Below, one piece after another: positions 47,156 through 59,949 of a stretch of DNA of 64,000 nt. The stretch comes from Owenia fusiformis. Lineage: Eukaryota; Annelida; Polychaeta; Sabellida; Oweniidae. Location: assembly GCA_903813345.2 (NCBI GenBank), contig CAIIXF020000006.1:26481936-26545935 (forward strand), read 5' to 3'. The notes under the pieces were generated by a model. It was not told where the DNA came from and did not search any database. It saw nothing but the letters and a program-made list of their open reading frames with translations. Made by a program: the position numbers and the translations under genes. The stretch's first letter is position 1. Each line of letters opens with the position of its first letter.

Positions 47156-48734
47156 AGAAATACTAGAATTGTATACTATGTTATTCAGATGGCTAGACAG
47201 AAGAGTGAAAGCCAACGCCACCGTTACAGTATTTATGTAGTATACAGGCCCGAAGTCAGTTTAAGCCAAGAGGTTCACTTTAAAAAAATCAGGAGGTTAC
47301 CTTCTCCGACAATAGCACCCATATTTTCGGTCACATTCAAGTCAGGGCTGTTTTCAGATTACTGAAATGAACTATATTTTTGGTCAAACAAGTTTTGAAA
47401 TGCTTATTACCATTTGTGAGTTGAACCATCATAATTGGCAAATGCATGTAACTTTAGATGAGCTTTAAAATGATACTATGGAAACAGGGCGGGGGCATAC
47501 TTTCGGGATACCCTGTATATTCCCAATTTTCAGGACTATATCATACCAGTGGACATTTTCCATAATTAGTGATTTAGACTATAATTAACAATTGGTGTTT
47601 TTGTTTTACCACTTTTGTATTGTTTTTGTCTTACAATGTATCATGAACCATGATTTCATAAGTCGTAGATGCAATTTAGTATGTATGTTATTCTTAGAAT
47701 ATAACTTTATTATTTGCACTTAGTATTGTATTGTATATTTAATCAATAGAGTGTTACAATAGTTGAAAAAACATTAAAGTATAATATAAATGCAAACAAT
47801 TATAATTTAAAACATGTTGAATAAGTGAATAAATGAAATAAGAAATCTTTAGTTAATAGACACCGAATAGTAGTGATCAAGACTATCTTCCCCAAGGTCG
47901 ATAGCTCAAAACAATAAAAAGAAGTGTCGTTAAACTAAGTGGACAGTAGTGGATTATCTATCTTCACAGGAAAATTCAAGAAGATTCAACTAAAATTGAG
48001 AAAGCGATTGAAGAATTCGAGGGTTGTATTTAATTTTTGGTCACTAAATATTTTTGCTGTTGTAAATTATATTAAATATACACAAAAATCGAAATGGCCT
48101 ATTTCCACCTTATGAATCCATATCTTGCAGTTTTTTTCTGGATCCAATTTATAGTACTTGTTGAAATTGAACTATTATATAGCAAATGGTGATTTTTAAC
48201 CAAATACCTCGAAATAATTTTGAATCATTGCGAGTAAAATTTCCATTTGTGTTTTTTTCTATTTGGACTATTTTATTATAAAAAATGTTCGTGGTTCATT
48301 TTTTCTGCAAACGCTATGAAGTCCAATTTTAACAGTTCAGTGAGTTTGGACAATTTAGATTTTGTTCATTTAAAGATAACCTGACAGACAAGAGTACTGT
48401 AGTTTTATGGAAACGACTTGCACTTTCAATGACTCCACGTTACTTTAAGTATATGTTATGAGGTCATATTGACTATCACTGGCACGTTGACTCATTGTCA
48501 ATTTATCATAGATTAACTATCCAATCGCAATCATCGTAAACATGCTTCGCGGAGCATGTAAACAAATAACAAGCTACTTCCTGGTGTACTAGTGTAACTA
48601 CCGCAATTCAGAGAATAACTGCCACTGTGGAAGTTGTGACTGTATTGTCAAGCCATATTAACATAATCATTTCATATATTAACTTCAAACGGAGGATGCA
48701 AGTACGTTTCAATTAATTGGACTGCCTACAGAAC
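47156..48734. other. Intergenic between the membrane protein and the ARF-like gene
   Basis: Contains the likely 3' UTR of the upstream gene, a solo transposon end (GGGATACCCTGTATA near 47505-47519) and a decayed Tc1-like end (GAGGGTTGTATTTAATTTTTGG near 48020-48041). A GC-rich hairpin-like motif, CATGCTTCGCGGAGCATG, lies at 48541-48558. No separate gene is visible. Confidence 0.45.
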
Positions 48735-50795
<2,061 letters not shown>

Positions 50796-50820
50796 GCGGC
50801 TGTAGATATTCACATCAGAA

Positions 50821-50826
50821 AATAAA
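50821..50826 (+). promoter_or_regulatory. AATAAA polyadenylation signal
   Basis: It is the first canonical signal after the ARF-like stop codon at 50795. It would give an unusually short 3' UTR; the A-run following it is genomic. Confidence 0.4.
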
Positions 50827-51179
50827 AAAAAAATGGAGAAGGCAAAAAGAACATTGAAGAAGACAAAATGAGCTAACGTATTGATCTGAATGAGAATCAG
50901 CCTTTCAGCAAAATATGTAATTCAAGATTTTCATACGTTTTTTTCAGGCTATTTAAGGTAAGATTCACCCTTTGCTAAGTGACCGTATCTTATTCGAATG
51001 ATTGTGGTAAGGACGGCACAATGACCAAAATCAAATGAACATAACACCAAAAATTTTGTAAGTCGTACTATATTATTTTGTTTGGTACTAATACCAAATT
51101 TCATGCTATTTCATAAAGTGATAGATATTAGATTATGCATGTCATGTGTTTTCAATGTAATCAAACGCGTAATTGCACC

Positions 51180-51602
51180 ACGCCCGGTGATCGGACAAAA
51201 TGAACGGAGGGGCGGGGTGGGGGAGCAGACGATATCTGCTAGAAAACTCAACAAATCTGGAAGATTTATCTTTTCTAATTCACTATTGAATTGCTTAATG
51301 AATAGGCTCCAGGTATAGTAACGTAACATATGTTAGGACTTAAGGATTCTTTTGAACCGATATGCTTCGAAAATGATATGAGATCACTGCGCCCTTTTTA
51401 GTACTAGTAGATCTCATATCTTAGAAGCGTATCGATTCAAAAATTATTCTAACATATTTTACTATACCGTGACCCCATTCACTTAGCAATTCAATACTAA
51501 ACTTTCTCCTGAAAAATCAAATCTTCCAGATTTGTTGAATTTTTCTTGCAGAAATCGCCCGCTCCCCTCCCTCCGTTCATCTTGTCCAATCACCAGGCGT
51601 GA
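51180..51602. mobile_element. 423 bp foldback palindrome, about 205 bp arms
   Basis: The left arm (51180-51390) and right arm (51400-51602) are inverted copies. They run from CACGCCCGGTGATCGGACAA inward through CGGAGGGGCGGGGTGGGGGA, AACAAATCTGGAAGATTT and ATATGAGATCACTGCG or their inverses, centred at about 51395. A partial relative lies at 59640-59745. The 78-codon frames across the arms mirror each other and are not genes. Confidence 0.75.
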
Positions 51603-52367
51603 AAATACTAAATACTCTTGTAACCATTTGAAGATTTCCATAACATTCACATTTGGCCCTTTTTCATATAAAATGCCATAGACATTTGAAGATTATCAAC
51701 GTCCACTTGAAAAGTTATACTCTCCAGATACATCAATTTTAAAATACAAAATGTCTGGATTGTTGAATGAGTTTTAGTAAACAAATAAAATCATAGCATA
51801 TAAAGACGATATGATTTACTGATGTTTGAATTATGATTTCAACATAGTGTAAAGTAATCTAAATCTTAGTTAAACCTTACTTTTTATGTTGATACATCTC
51901 TAATGATGTAACCCTATCCCACATACAGATATATGGATCTACTCATGCATTATAATATTTGCAAGATACATACATGTATTCCATAACAAGTGAAGTTTCA
52001 GGTGCTTCAGCGGGATATAGAATTGATACCTTGGAGGAGTGGGACATGTAATATATCTCCCGCTCTAATATTCTCGGGAAATGTTTTGTTCAGTGTAGAA
52101 ACAGTCAATAGAATATATATAATTGCTATAGCAAAACTGTCCAAATGGATGTAGCAGACAGTATAATTTTTCTTGATCAAAATGTTCAAGGATTTCTCGG
52201 AAATAATGGGAATGAGAACACTTTAAAGAAACCTGGATAGTGGGTGTCCTGAAAACTTCTCTCGTGATACCTCACGTGTCATAGGATAAATGACCTATGT
52301 GTACACATTACTAGGATAAAATACGACATATAAAAATACATAATTGTCATAAACACCACAGTATAGA

Positions 52368-53258
52368 GACGTGTCGCAAAAAGGTCGCGCACGCATTGTT
52401 ACACATTTTCGCTTTTTAACACCACAAAATGTGACGTTTTTTGAGAAAAATGTACACATATGGTAATCCTTTCGTCCTCCACATTTGCCTCTATATCTCA
52501 AAATATTTAAGGCGAATAACTCTGATATCGTATATGTATTAACAATGGGATAGGAGCATCATAAAACATGAATCAATTGATATTTTAGGTGAAATAAATA
52601 TACGTGTTGCTGTGCTTGAAAATAGGCGAATGGCGTACATTAGCCCTATTTTAATGAATTTTGAAAACCTTTCGTCCTCCACTTTTCCACATACAACAGA
52701 AAACACATACTTTTGCGAACAAAATCAACTATTTGTTAATAAACTTGAGTTTAAGAGCAAAATAATCATGTATGATTTATTAAAAATTGATCTCGTATTT
52801 TTTGTTTAATGTACACCTGAAAAGTTGAAGGTAACAAAAAATGAGCAAAAAACGGTAGCTGTCAACAGATTCTATTTTTCAAACTCTATGACGTCACAAT
52901 ATGGGACGCTTACTAAAATTCATCCTTTGAAATAAAACTTCCATCTTCCTTTATCAAGACGAAAAATAAGTATAATAGTCATATATTGTTTGAGTTATGA
53001 GCGTTTAAAGACGAAAAATAATTCAAAATGTAACGTGTCAACTGGGGATATTTGCCAGATGTTTTGGTAAAAAACTCTTTTTTAAAAGAGAACGCGCAAG
53101 AATCGTGATCGGAGTATAGTTGATCTAAAAACTTCATCGAAACAGCTTTAAAATGATGTATAACTTTAATTAGAATATTATCTTATAATCCGGGGAATCA
53201 AAGTTACATTCACGCGATACCCTTAAAAAACGAATGCGCCACCTTTTTGCGACACGTC
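52368..53258. mobile_element. 891 bp TIR element, GACGTGTCGCAAAAAGGT ends
   Basis: The first 18 bases at the left are exactly inverted at the right, and similarity continues after one mismatch (GCGCA). AGA lies outside both ends and may be a 3 bp target duplication. The interior holds no transposase; a CTTTCGTCCTCCAC motif occurs twice (about 52468 and 52670). It is non-autonomous and of unassigned superfamily. Confidence 0.65.
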
Positions 53259-54420
53259 AGAAGAAGATTATGATTGATGGATTTACAGATTGTTTTCGAT
53301 ATATAAGCCTATATCTAAAGATTTTAAGCCTGATTTATAAATGTAACATAGCAACAAATTACAATAAGATGATGTAATTATTGACAAATCTAAGCAAATC
53401 TAAATCTAAGAGTTCTTTCAACTTGTATCTCAAATACATCCATACATGCCTCTGATATATCTTTACATGTACATTTATCATATATGCCTATCATTTCCAA
53501 AGAGCGAGTACAAGTCTTAACATTAATTTTGATAAAAATGTTTTATGTAAAACACTCTCATGAACCAAATGCGGTCCGTGTCAACAAAATCTGTTACAAA
53601 TCTTTATTTATTCAATAAATGCATCAAACTTTAAAGTGGGTTACAAAGATACGACATTTGATCATTGATATACTTATAATAAAACCTCGTCTTACAATCT
53701 GAAAATAACATCAAGACAGCATAAATGCCTATATTACACAAGATGCATCTGGTTGTATCTTTCTCCGCGTGTAATTAAATGTAACCATAAAACAAATAAA
53801 TGCATTCTGATCATTTTCGGCTGCCTATTGAACAAGGAGTTAAATACATAGTATAATAACCGGTCAATTAAGACAAGAAACACTTAAGCATAACAGCATA
53901 ACATTATCGGGTTTGTTAGCATTTGACCACTATTTGCCAAACGGCCATTTTGTTGCACCCGATATGAATGCCACTAAATGATTCAAAGACATTCCCGGGT
54001 TTTATTTTACACAACTAATTGCACAATATGGAATCGAAGGATGTTTTTGCGCCACATTTGTTTATTTTTTGTATTCTTTTTAATTGACGGGCCACTGACT
54101 GAATCTGGTATTTTATTTGTCTCATTGAATTTTCCCATTTATCTTATTCTGGTCTGTCTCATGAAAAGGTGAACTAGACCACATCTCGTAATAAGGTCTG
54201 TCTATCAAAATGAATTGGTGTTTTCATTTGTTTAAGCATCTGGATGGCTCGGGACTTTAATAGATTTCACTATCACGTTTTCAAATCACAAATGTCCCAT
54301 GGTAGTGATTTTGTCAGTGTTAATTTTAGATTTTGAAATCGTTTCGAGTTGTGCTTTAATTATTTTTCCATATGTACAATAAGGTTTCTGTTACTTATGT
54401 TAGAGTTAGCAGCAGTTAGC
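53259..54420. other. No gene recognised
   Basis: AT-rich sequence with short frames only (for example 53978-54172 on plus). It lies between the GACGTGTCG element and the left direct repeat of the R2-type retrotransposon. Confidence 0.4.
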
Positions 54421-54537
54421 AGAAGACGCTTACGGATCCACCGGGTCTTGCACCATTCATGCATATTGTTTTCAGAAGCTGCAGCGTGAGTTAGGAATGA
54501 ATTGGGGTAACAGCGCATCAGCGTTTAATTCAACATT
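54421..54537 (+). repeat. Left 117 bp direct repeat of the R2-type element
   Basis: Starts GCAGAAGACGCTTACGGATC and ends TTTAATTCAACA. It matches 59296-59412 over its whole length without gaps; I count two substitutions. It may be an exceptionally long target-site duplication or the 3' tail of a previous tandem copy. Confidence 0.8.
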
Positions 54538-54723
54538 AGTTCTGGAATTATCCAGTGACCTAGGGGAAAGTCCCTATGGCGACAGAGAATAGAACTGTGA
54601 CAGCTTGGAAAGACAGCATTGGGGGTTCTGAAGGCTAGCACCCTTAGGAACCATGCTTTGATCAGATGACCGAAGCACCCACTTTTACAGCTACAGACAA
54701 CCAAACAAGAGAATACCCTCAGG

Positions 54724-57700
54724 ATGACCCGAGAGGGGGGGGGGGGGGCGGAAGACTCATCCAATAGGCAGAACACAACGGACAAGGACCCACGCAATGA
54801 CAACGGACGACGAGATTCATGTGAAAGTTGCGGAAGAATCTTCAAAAACTGGCATGGCGTAAGAATACATCAAGGTAGCAGGAGCAGGAGCAGGAAGAAG
54901 CAATGAAAGTACCAGTTTTTGAAAGGAAACCAAAACTGAAACTACCAGCAGCATCAAGTTCTGAATGGAAAGACTTGGATGCTGACTTACAGCAGATCCT
55001 CAATAATACTTTGAAAGGGGACGTTAAGAGGAAAGTTGAAGCTATGACATCTATTGTGTATGATGTATGTATGGGCAGGTTTGGACTTGAGGAGAAGGGG
55101 GATGGAATCCTGAAAGAGAAACGGGCCAAGCAGAAGACAGAAAGAAATAGGTAACATCAGGAAAGACTTGCGAGGTTTGAGGAAAGCTTTCTTAAATGCT
55201 GACGTTTCAGAGAAAGAAGGACTCCATCGGTTGAGAGAATCTCTTAGACGCAGGCTGTTACTGCTCAGGAAGGCCGATAACTTGAGAAAAAAGAGGTCTG
55301 AAAAGAGGAAAACCAGGAGCAAGTTTTTCAAGAGTCCATTCCAATTCGTAAGTGATATTTTGGGGAAACCGAAATCTGGAAATCTGGAATGTACAAAGGG
55401 AGAAATGAACACAAGTGTGCAAGCTGCCCATACTGACCCTAGACGTAAAGAGCCATTGGCCGAGAAGCCCAATTTATCACCTGCTCCATTGCCTGAACAT
55501 GAGCTTGATACAACACCAATCAAGCCGTCTGAGGTTCAACAAGTTATAAGAAAAGGCAGATCAGGCTCGGCACCTGGTCCAAGTGGGCTTACCTACAAGA
55601 TATATAAGAACTGTCCACTATTGACCACAAGACTTTGGAGACTCATGCAAGTCCTCTGGATTAAGAAAAACTCCCTGCTCCTTGGCTCATAGCAGAGGGC
55701 TGCTTTGTCCCAAAGGAGGAGAACTCCATCTCACTTGACCAATTTAGAGAAATCTCCCTACTTAGTGTTGAAGGCAAGATATTTTGGGCTGTGATTGCCA
55801 AACGGTTTACAACCTTTTTCATGGAAAACAAGTATGTTGACACCTCTATCCAGAAAGGAGGAATAACAGGCTTTGCTTGGTGTGTCGAACATACAGCAGC
55901 TATATCCAAACTGATTGGGGAGGCCAAGAAGGAGAAGAAGGATCTTTCAGTGGTATGGCTTGACCTCGCAAAAGCTTATCCAAGCGTGCCTCATCAACTT
56001 ATCTACACTGCCCTGGAACATTACCATGTGCCACCTGAGGTAATAGGACTTGTCAAATTACATCTTGGCGGACTATACATGCGCTTTTCCACAAGACATA
56101 TCACTTCGGACTGGCAGCGACTAGAGAAAGGCATCATGACTGGATGCTCAGTATCAGTGATTCTTTTTGTAGCAGCCATGAACATTCTACTGACTGATGC
56201 AGCAAAAGAATGTAGGGGGCCACTCGCATCTGATGGAACACCACGGTGTTATAGCATGACAGTTACGACAAGGCGATTTGCAAAATTTTGCGGTAACGAT
56301 AACAAAAAATGGCGGATTGTAAAGACAACATGTCCTCTTTCTCGCCTGTAGGCAAGATTCACAGATACGATTTCCTTTTTAACTAGTTCCATTCGGTGAC
56401 GTATATATGGATGGTTATAAAGACTGGGTCAAATCTGCCAGGTGGTTTACTAGAAGCGGAATATAAGGTGTAAACTTACCGACTGAGATGTCCAAGTTCA
56501 TATTTTTTAGTGATTTCTCAGCATATGTGCCTCAAAGCCTCTCAACTTATTAACAGTAAGTAAACTGTGTATAAACAAGCCATAAAATGACAAATCCAGA
56601 ACAGGAACGTGGTCATAATGTAAATAATAAGGTTTCAAACGCAATGTCGTTAGACGAGTACGTATGATGAATTCTATGGACTGTAACGTATTGTATTAGA
56701 TGTACATTAGATATTTAGCGGACGGTTACGTGCATCACATCTTTCAAGTTAATGTTGCTAGTTCTGATAGCCTCTTTCCATGTAATTGTTATAATGGGTA
56801 AGAAATGGAATATTGAATTGCTTATATTTGTTTTCACGACTCGAAAGAGACGCTCTTGTTTGAGCCTCTATAGGGCAAGGAAAAAATTGTGTCTTGCTTT
56901 ATTAATGAAACCAATTTAAGTCAAATAGATAGCAATGAAGAGGCAAAAGAAGAATTAGCGTCATGTATTGATGAATATGACAAAATTGATAACAATGCAT
57001 CTGGGATACATATTTGAAAGAGGTTCGCGTAACCGTCAATCATTTTTTGGCGTAACCGCAAATTAAAAAATACAATACTATGGCTTAAGTAGAACATATT
57101 AGGTGATTTCCAATGCTCAATTGGCTTTTTATGATCGTTTGTAGGTTACATCTATATACCCCGAGGTCGTTAGGCAATGTAGACCATGCCCTAACGACAA
57201 AAATAAACAATTACTAAATTTTGTGTAGTTTTGAATTTCAAACTCAACAGTTTTTCGCTTATTTCTTTTTATCCCCGGGCATCAATTTGCAAAGAATACG
57301 TTCAAAATATACATTACTAAATGTATCACCGAATGCGATGTCTACAAAAATCGTTCATCCTTTCATTGATACACAGTAGAAGAAAATACTGCACCAACCT
57401 TAGTTTTCTGTTCCATCGCAGCCATTTTATTGGATAAATCAGTGATCGTACTCGTCTAATCTCGTTTTCAGAGGTGTCGTAACTGTCATGCTATAACACC
57501 GTGAACACGCCACCCCCCTTGCAGAGCGTTCATGGACGACATAACAGCAATGACATGCAAGGAAATTGGGATGAGATGGATTCTGTCTCGACTTGAACAA
57601 CTGGCTACATGGGGCAGATTAACTTTCAAATCCAAGAAATCCAGAAGCCTCATCCTCAAGAAAGGCGTAATATCAAACAACAAGTTTACAATGCAAGACG

Positions 57701-59205
57701 ATACGATTCCGACCATCAGTGAGAAGCTTTTAAATGCCTTGGAAAATGGTTTGACCACAGTCTCAATGACAAGACCCACACAGCAGATACGCTTCATCAG
57801 CTAACTACCTGGACGAAAGCAGTAGATAGGACACCACTTCCTGGGAAGCTTAAGATCTGGTGCTTCCAGTATGGAATTATTCCTAGGTTGAATTGGCCAT
57901 TCACCATGTATGACTTCTCCATAACTTCGGTGCAGGCCATGGAAAGGATAGCTTGCAAGTTCCTTCGCAAATGGTTAGGGGTTCCTAAATCTTTCAGCTC
58001 TGTCAACCTCTACAGCACTTCATCTCCAGCTGCACTTCCTTCTTCCTCCATAGTTGAAGAATTCAAAGTAACGAAAGTGCGAACAGCAATGTTGCTCAGA
58101 GACTCGAAAGATCCAACAGCCAGGGCATCTGAAGCCAAACCTCCGGAAAGAAGGAAATGGTCTACTCAGGATGCTATCAGCAATGCTGAAAGCAGACTGA
58201 GACAGAGTGACATCGTAGGTACTGTTGCAGAGGGGCGGAAAGGGCTCGGGAGTTACGGCAGGGTCCCTTGGTCTAAGGCAGATCCAAAGGCAAAAAGGAA
58301 GATGGTAACGAGTGAAATAAGGAAAACTGAGGAGGAAGCTAGACTAGTTAAAGCAACTGGAATGGGCAGTCAGGGTGCATGGCTGAGTTGGGAATCTGTA
58401 GAGAGCAGAAAGGTGACAGGGAGTGATCTTATGCAGACAGCGGAAACATCACTTGCTTTCTTCCTTAAATCCTTAAGCAACACCCTTCCCACACCAACTA
58501 ATCTGTCACTCTGGGGCTTGACGGACGATCCAACCTGCTCCCTTTGTAAAGACCAACCAGCTTCTCTAAGGCATATACTGAGCTCCTGGTAGAGTAGCCC
58601 TAGGAGAGCATCGGTATACTTGGAGACAGGACCAAGTTCTTAGAGAAGTAGCCAGGCAAATTGACATCATAATTGCTTCCAAAACTTGCCCACTAGCTAA
58701 AGATACAACACCATGGATATCATTCTGTAAAGAAGGTCAGAGCAAAGCACCCCAACAGCAGAGAACTACCATGCTCCAAGGAATCCTCCAAACAACAACA
58801 GACTGGGAAATCATGGTCGATTTGGACAGGAAGTTGGTGTTTCCACAAGATATAGCTATTACGACACTAAGACCAGACATTGTCAGATCAAATGACAAAA
58901 GGTGTGTTATCTTGGTCGAGCTGACTGTTCCATGGGAGGATAGAATTGAGGTTTCCCATGAGTTGAAACAAACAAAATATGATGACATTATCACAGAAGC
59001 AAGACAGAAGGACTGGAAAGCCCACAGCTTCCATATTGAAGTAGGATGCAGGGGTTTTGCTGGAAAGTCAGTGACTTGGATGCTGAAGTCCCTTGGAATG
59101 CCATCTACCAAGCGGAAGCGAGCAAGTATGCAGATTGCAACAGTAGCGGAGAGATGCTCCAGATGGATATGGTTGCGAAGCAGTGCTGCATGGTTGCCCC
59201 ATTAA
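54724..59205 (+). pseudogene. R2-type polyprotein pseudogene (ZF-RT-CCHC-REL)
   Basis: Pieces by frame: 54724-54906 with the C2H2 finger CESCGRIFKNWHGVRIHQ; 54903-55154; 55168-55692 with a basic linker and GRSGSAPGPSGLTYKIYK (RT motif 0/1); 55690-56241 with VVWLDLAKAYPSVPH (motif A) and KGIMTGCSVSVILF. After the inserted element come 57509-57750 with RAFMDDITAM (catalytic F-DD motif), about 57750-58592 with the thumb and CSLCKDQPASLRHIL (CCHC knuckle), and 58592-59205 with RPDIVRSNDKRCVILVELTVPWE (PD-(D/E)XK nuclease). At least five frame changes separate the pieces. All key catalytic motifs survive, so decay is recent or partly sequencing error. Confidence 0.8.
56242..57503. mobile_element. 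Transib-like non-autonomous element inserted in the RT
   Basis: The ends start CACGGTGTTATAGCATGACA and continue TTACGACA after one further base, giving 29 bp perfect inverted repeats (56242-56270 and 57475-57503). AACAC occurs immediately outside both ends (56237-56241 and 57504-57508), a 5 bp target duplication. CACGGTG-type termini with 5 bp duplications are characteristic of Transib, the superfamily related to RAG1. Removing the element and one AACAC leaves the RT frame continuous from SDGT into the FMDD motif. No transposase is encoded. Confidence 0.75.
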
Positions 59206-59295
59206 TAATTACCATCTCATTTCGACCACCCCTAAGCTTCTCTTTATGCATGCATGGTGTCTCATTATGGGTTCCATAATGGGCGGGAGTTAACA

Positions 59296-59412
59296 GCAGA
59301 AGACGCTTACGGATCCACCCGGTCTTGCACCATTCATGCATATTGTTTTCAGAAGCTGCAGCGTGAGTTAGGAATGAATTGGGGTAACAGCGCATCAGCG
59401 TTTAATCCAACA
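59296..59412 (+). repeat. Right 117 bp direct repeat of the R2-type element
   Basis: The gap-free match to 54421-54537. The flanks beyond it differ (CAACAGCCCTG here, TTAGTTCTGG on the left). One frame is open through the repeat in both copies, ending in different sequence, so the repeat might derive from a coding target or simply be open by chance. Confidence 0.8.
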
Positions 59413-59639
59413 ACAGCCCTGTTGAATTCCGAGTCAGTAAAATAGATTGTTCGCATCATCATCTAAAGCAGACAAGTCTATGTCAAGTTTTATGAGTATA
59501 AAACGTTACTTCTCCCTATCCATGTATTAGTTTGTCCCATGGCGTTAGTCTCATTTGCCCTTTGTATAATTGTGCACCATGAAAAGCACCAATTACGCTT
59601 ATAAGTCTCTAGTGAAATTTTTCTGTCTACCCCTTTTCA

Positions 59640-59745
59640 CACCCAGTGATCGGAAAAATGGGAAGGAGGGGAACATGCTATTCTTTATGGAAAATTCAAA
59701 AAATCTGGAAGATTTAAAAGATTAATCTTCCAGGTTGATACAAGC
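59640..59745. repeat. Partial relative of the 51.2 kb foldback element
   Basis: Shares CACCCAGTGATCGG, GGAAGGAGGGGA and AAAAATCTGGAAGATTTA with the arms at 51180-51602, and contains its own short inverted GGAAGATTTAAAAGATTAATCTTCC. Confidence 0.5.
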
Positions 59746-59949
59746 AGCAACAAGCAAAATTAAGCAACTGAACACATGTAGCCTGCATGACTTAAAATAT
59801 CTGGCCATTGCTTGCCCAGCAAGTGGCTTCAACAGAATATTGCAAAGTATTCCGGCAAAGAGAGATGAAGATTAACTGAACAATTATAAACATCATTTCT
59901 TCTAAGGCCAATGCATACAGAGGCAGAATCATTATTTTGATTTTAAATT

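Larger units (their letters stand above)
54538..59295 (+). mobile_element. R2-type non-LTR retrotransposon, interrupted
   Basis: The order of coding pieces is C2H2 zinc finger, reverse transcriptase, CCHC knuckle and restriction-like endonuclease, which defines the R2/CRE-type class. These insert by target-primed reverse transcription using a PD-(D/E)XK nuclease instead of the AP endonuclease of the LINE at 37-42 kb. The 117 bp direct repeats flank it. A 1262 bp TIR element is inserted in the RT. Several frameshifts break the ORF. The 3' non-coding part after 59205 includes GGTGTCTCATTATGGGTTCC. Confidence 0.8.

Noticed and set aside
54842-55523. Minus-strand frames of 95 and 178 codons opposite the R2-type RT
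   Set aside because: They are antisense shadows of the retrotransposon ORF, with no recognisable domains.
58737-59395. Minus-strand frames opposite the endonuclease domain and 3' region
   Set aside because: Antisense shadows of the PD-(D/E)XK coding sequence and of the direct repeat.
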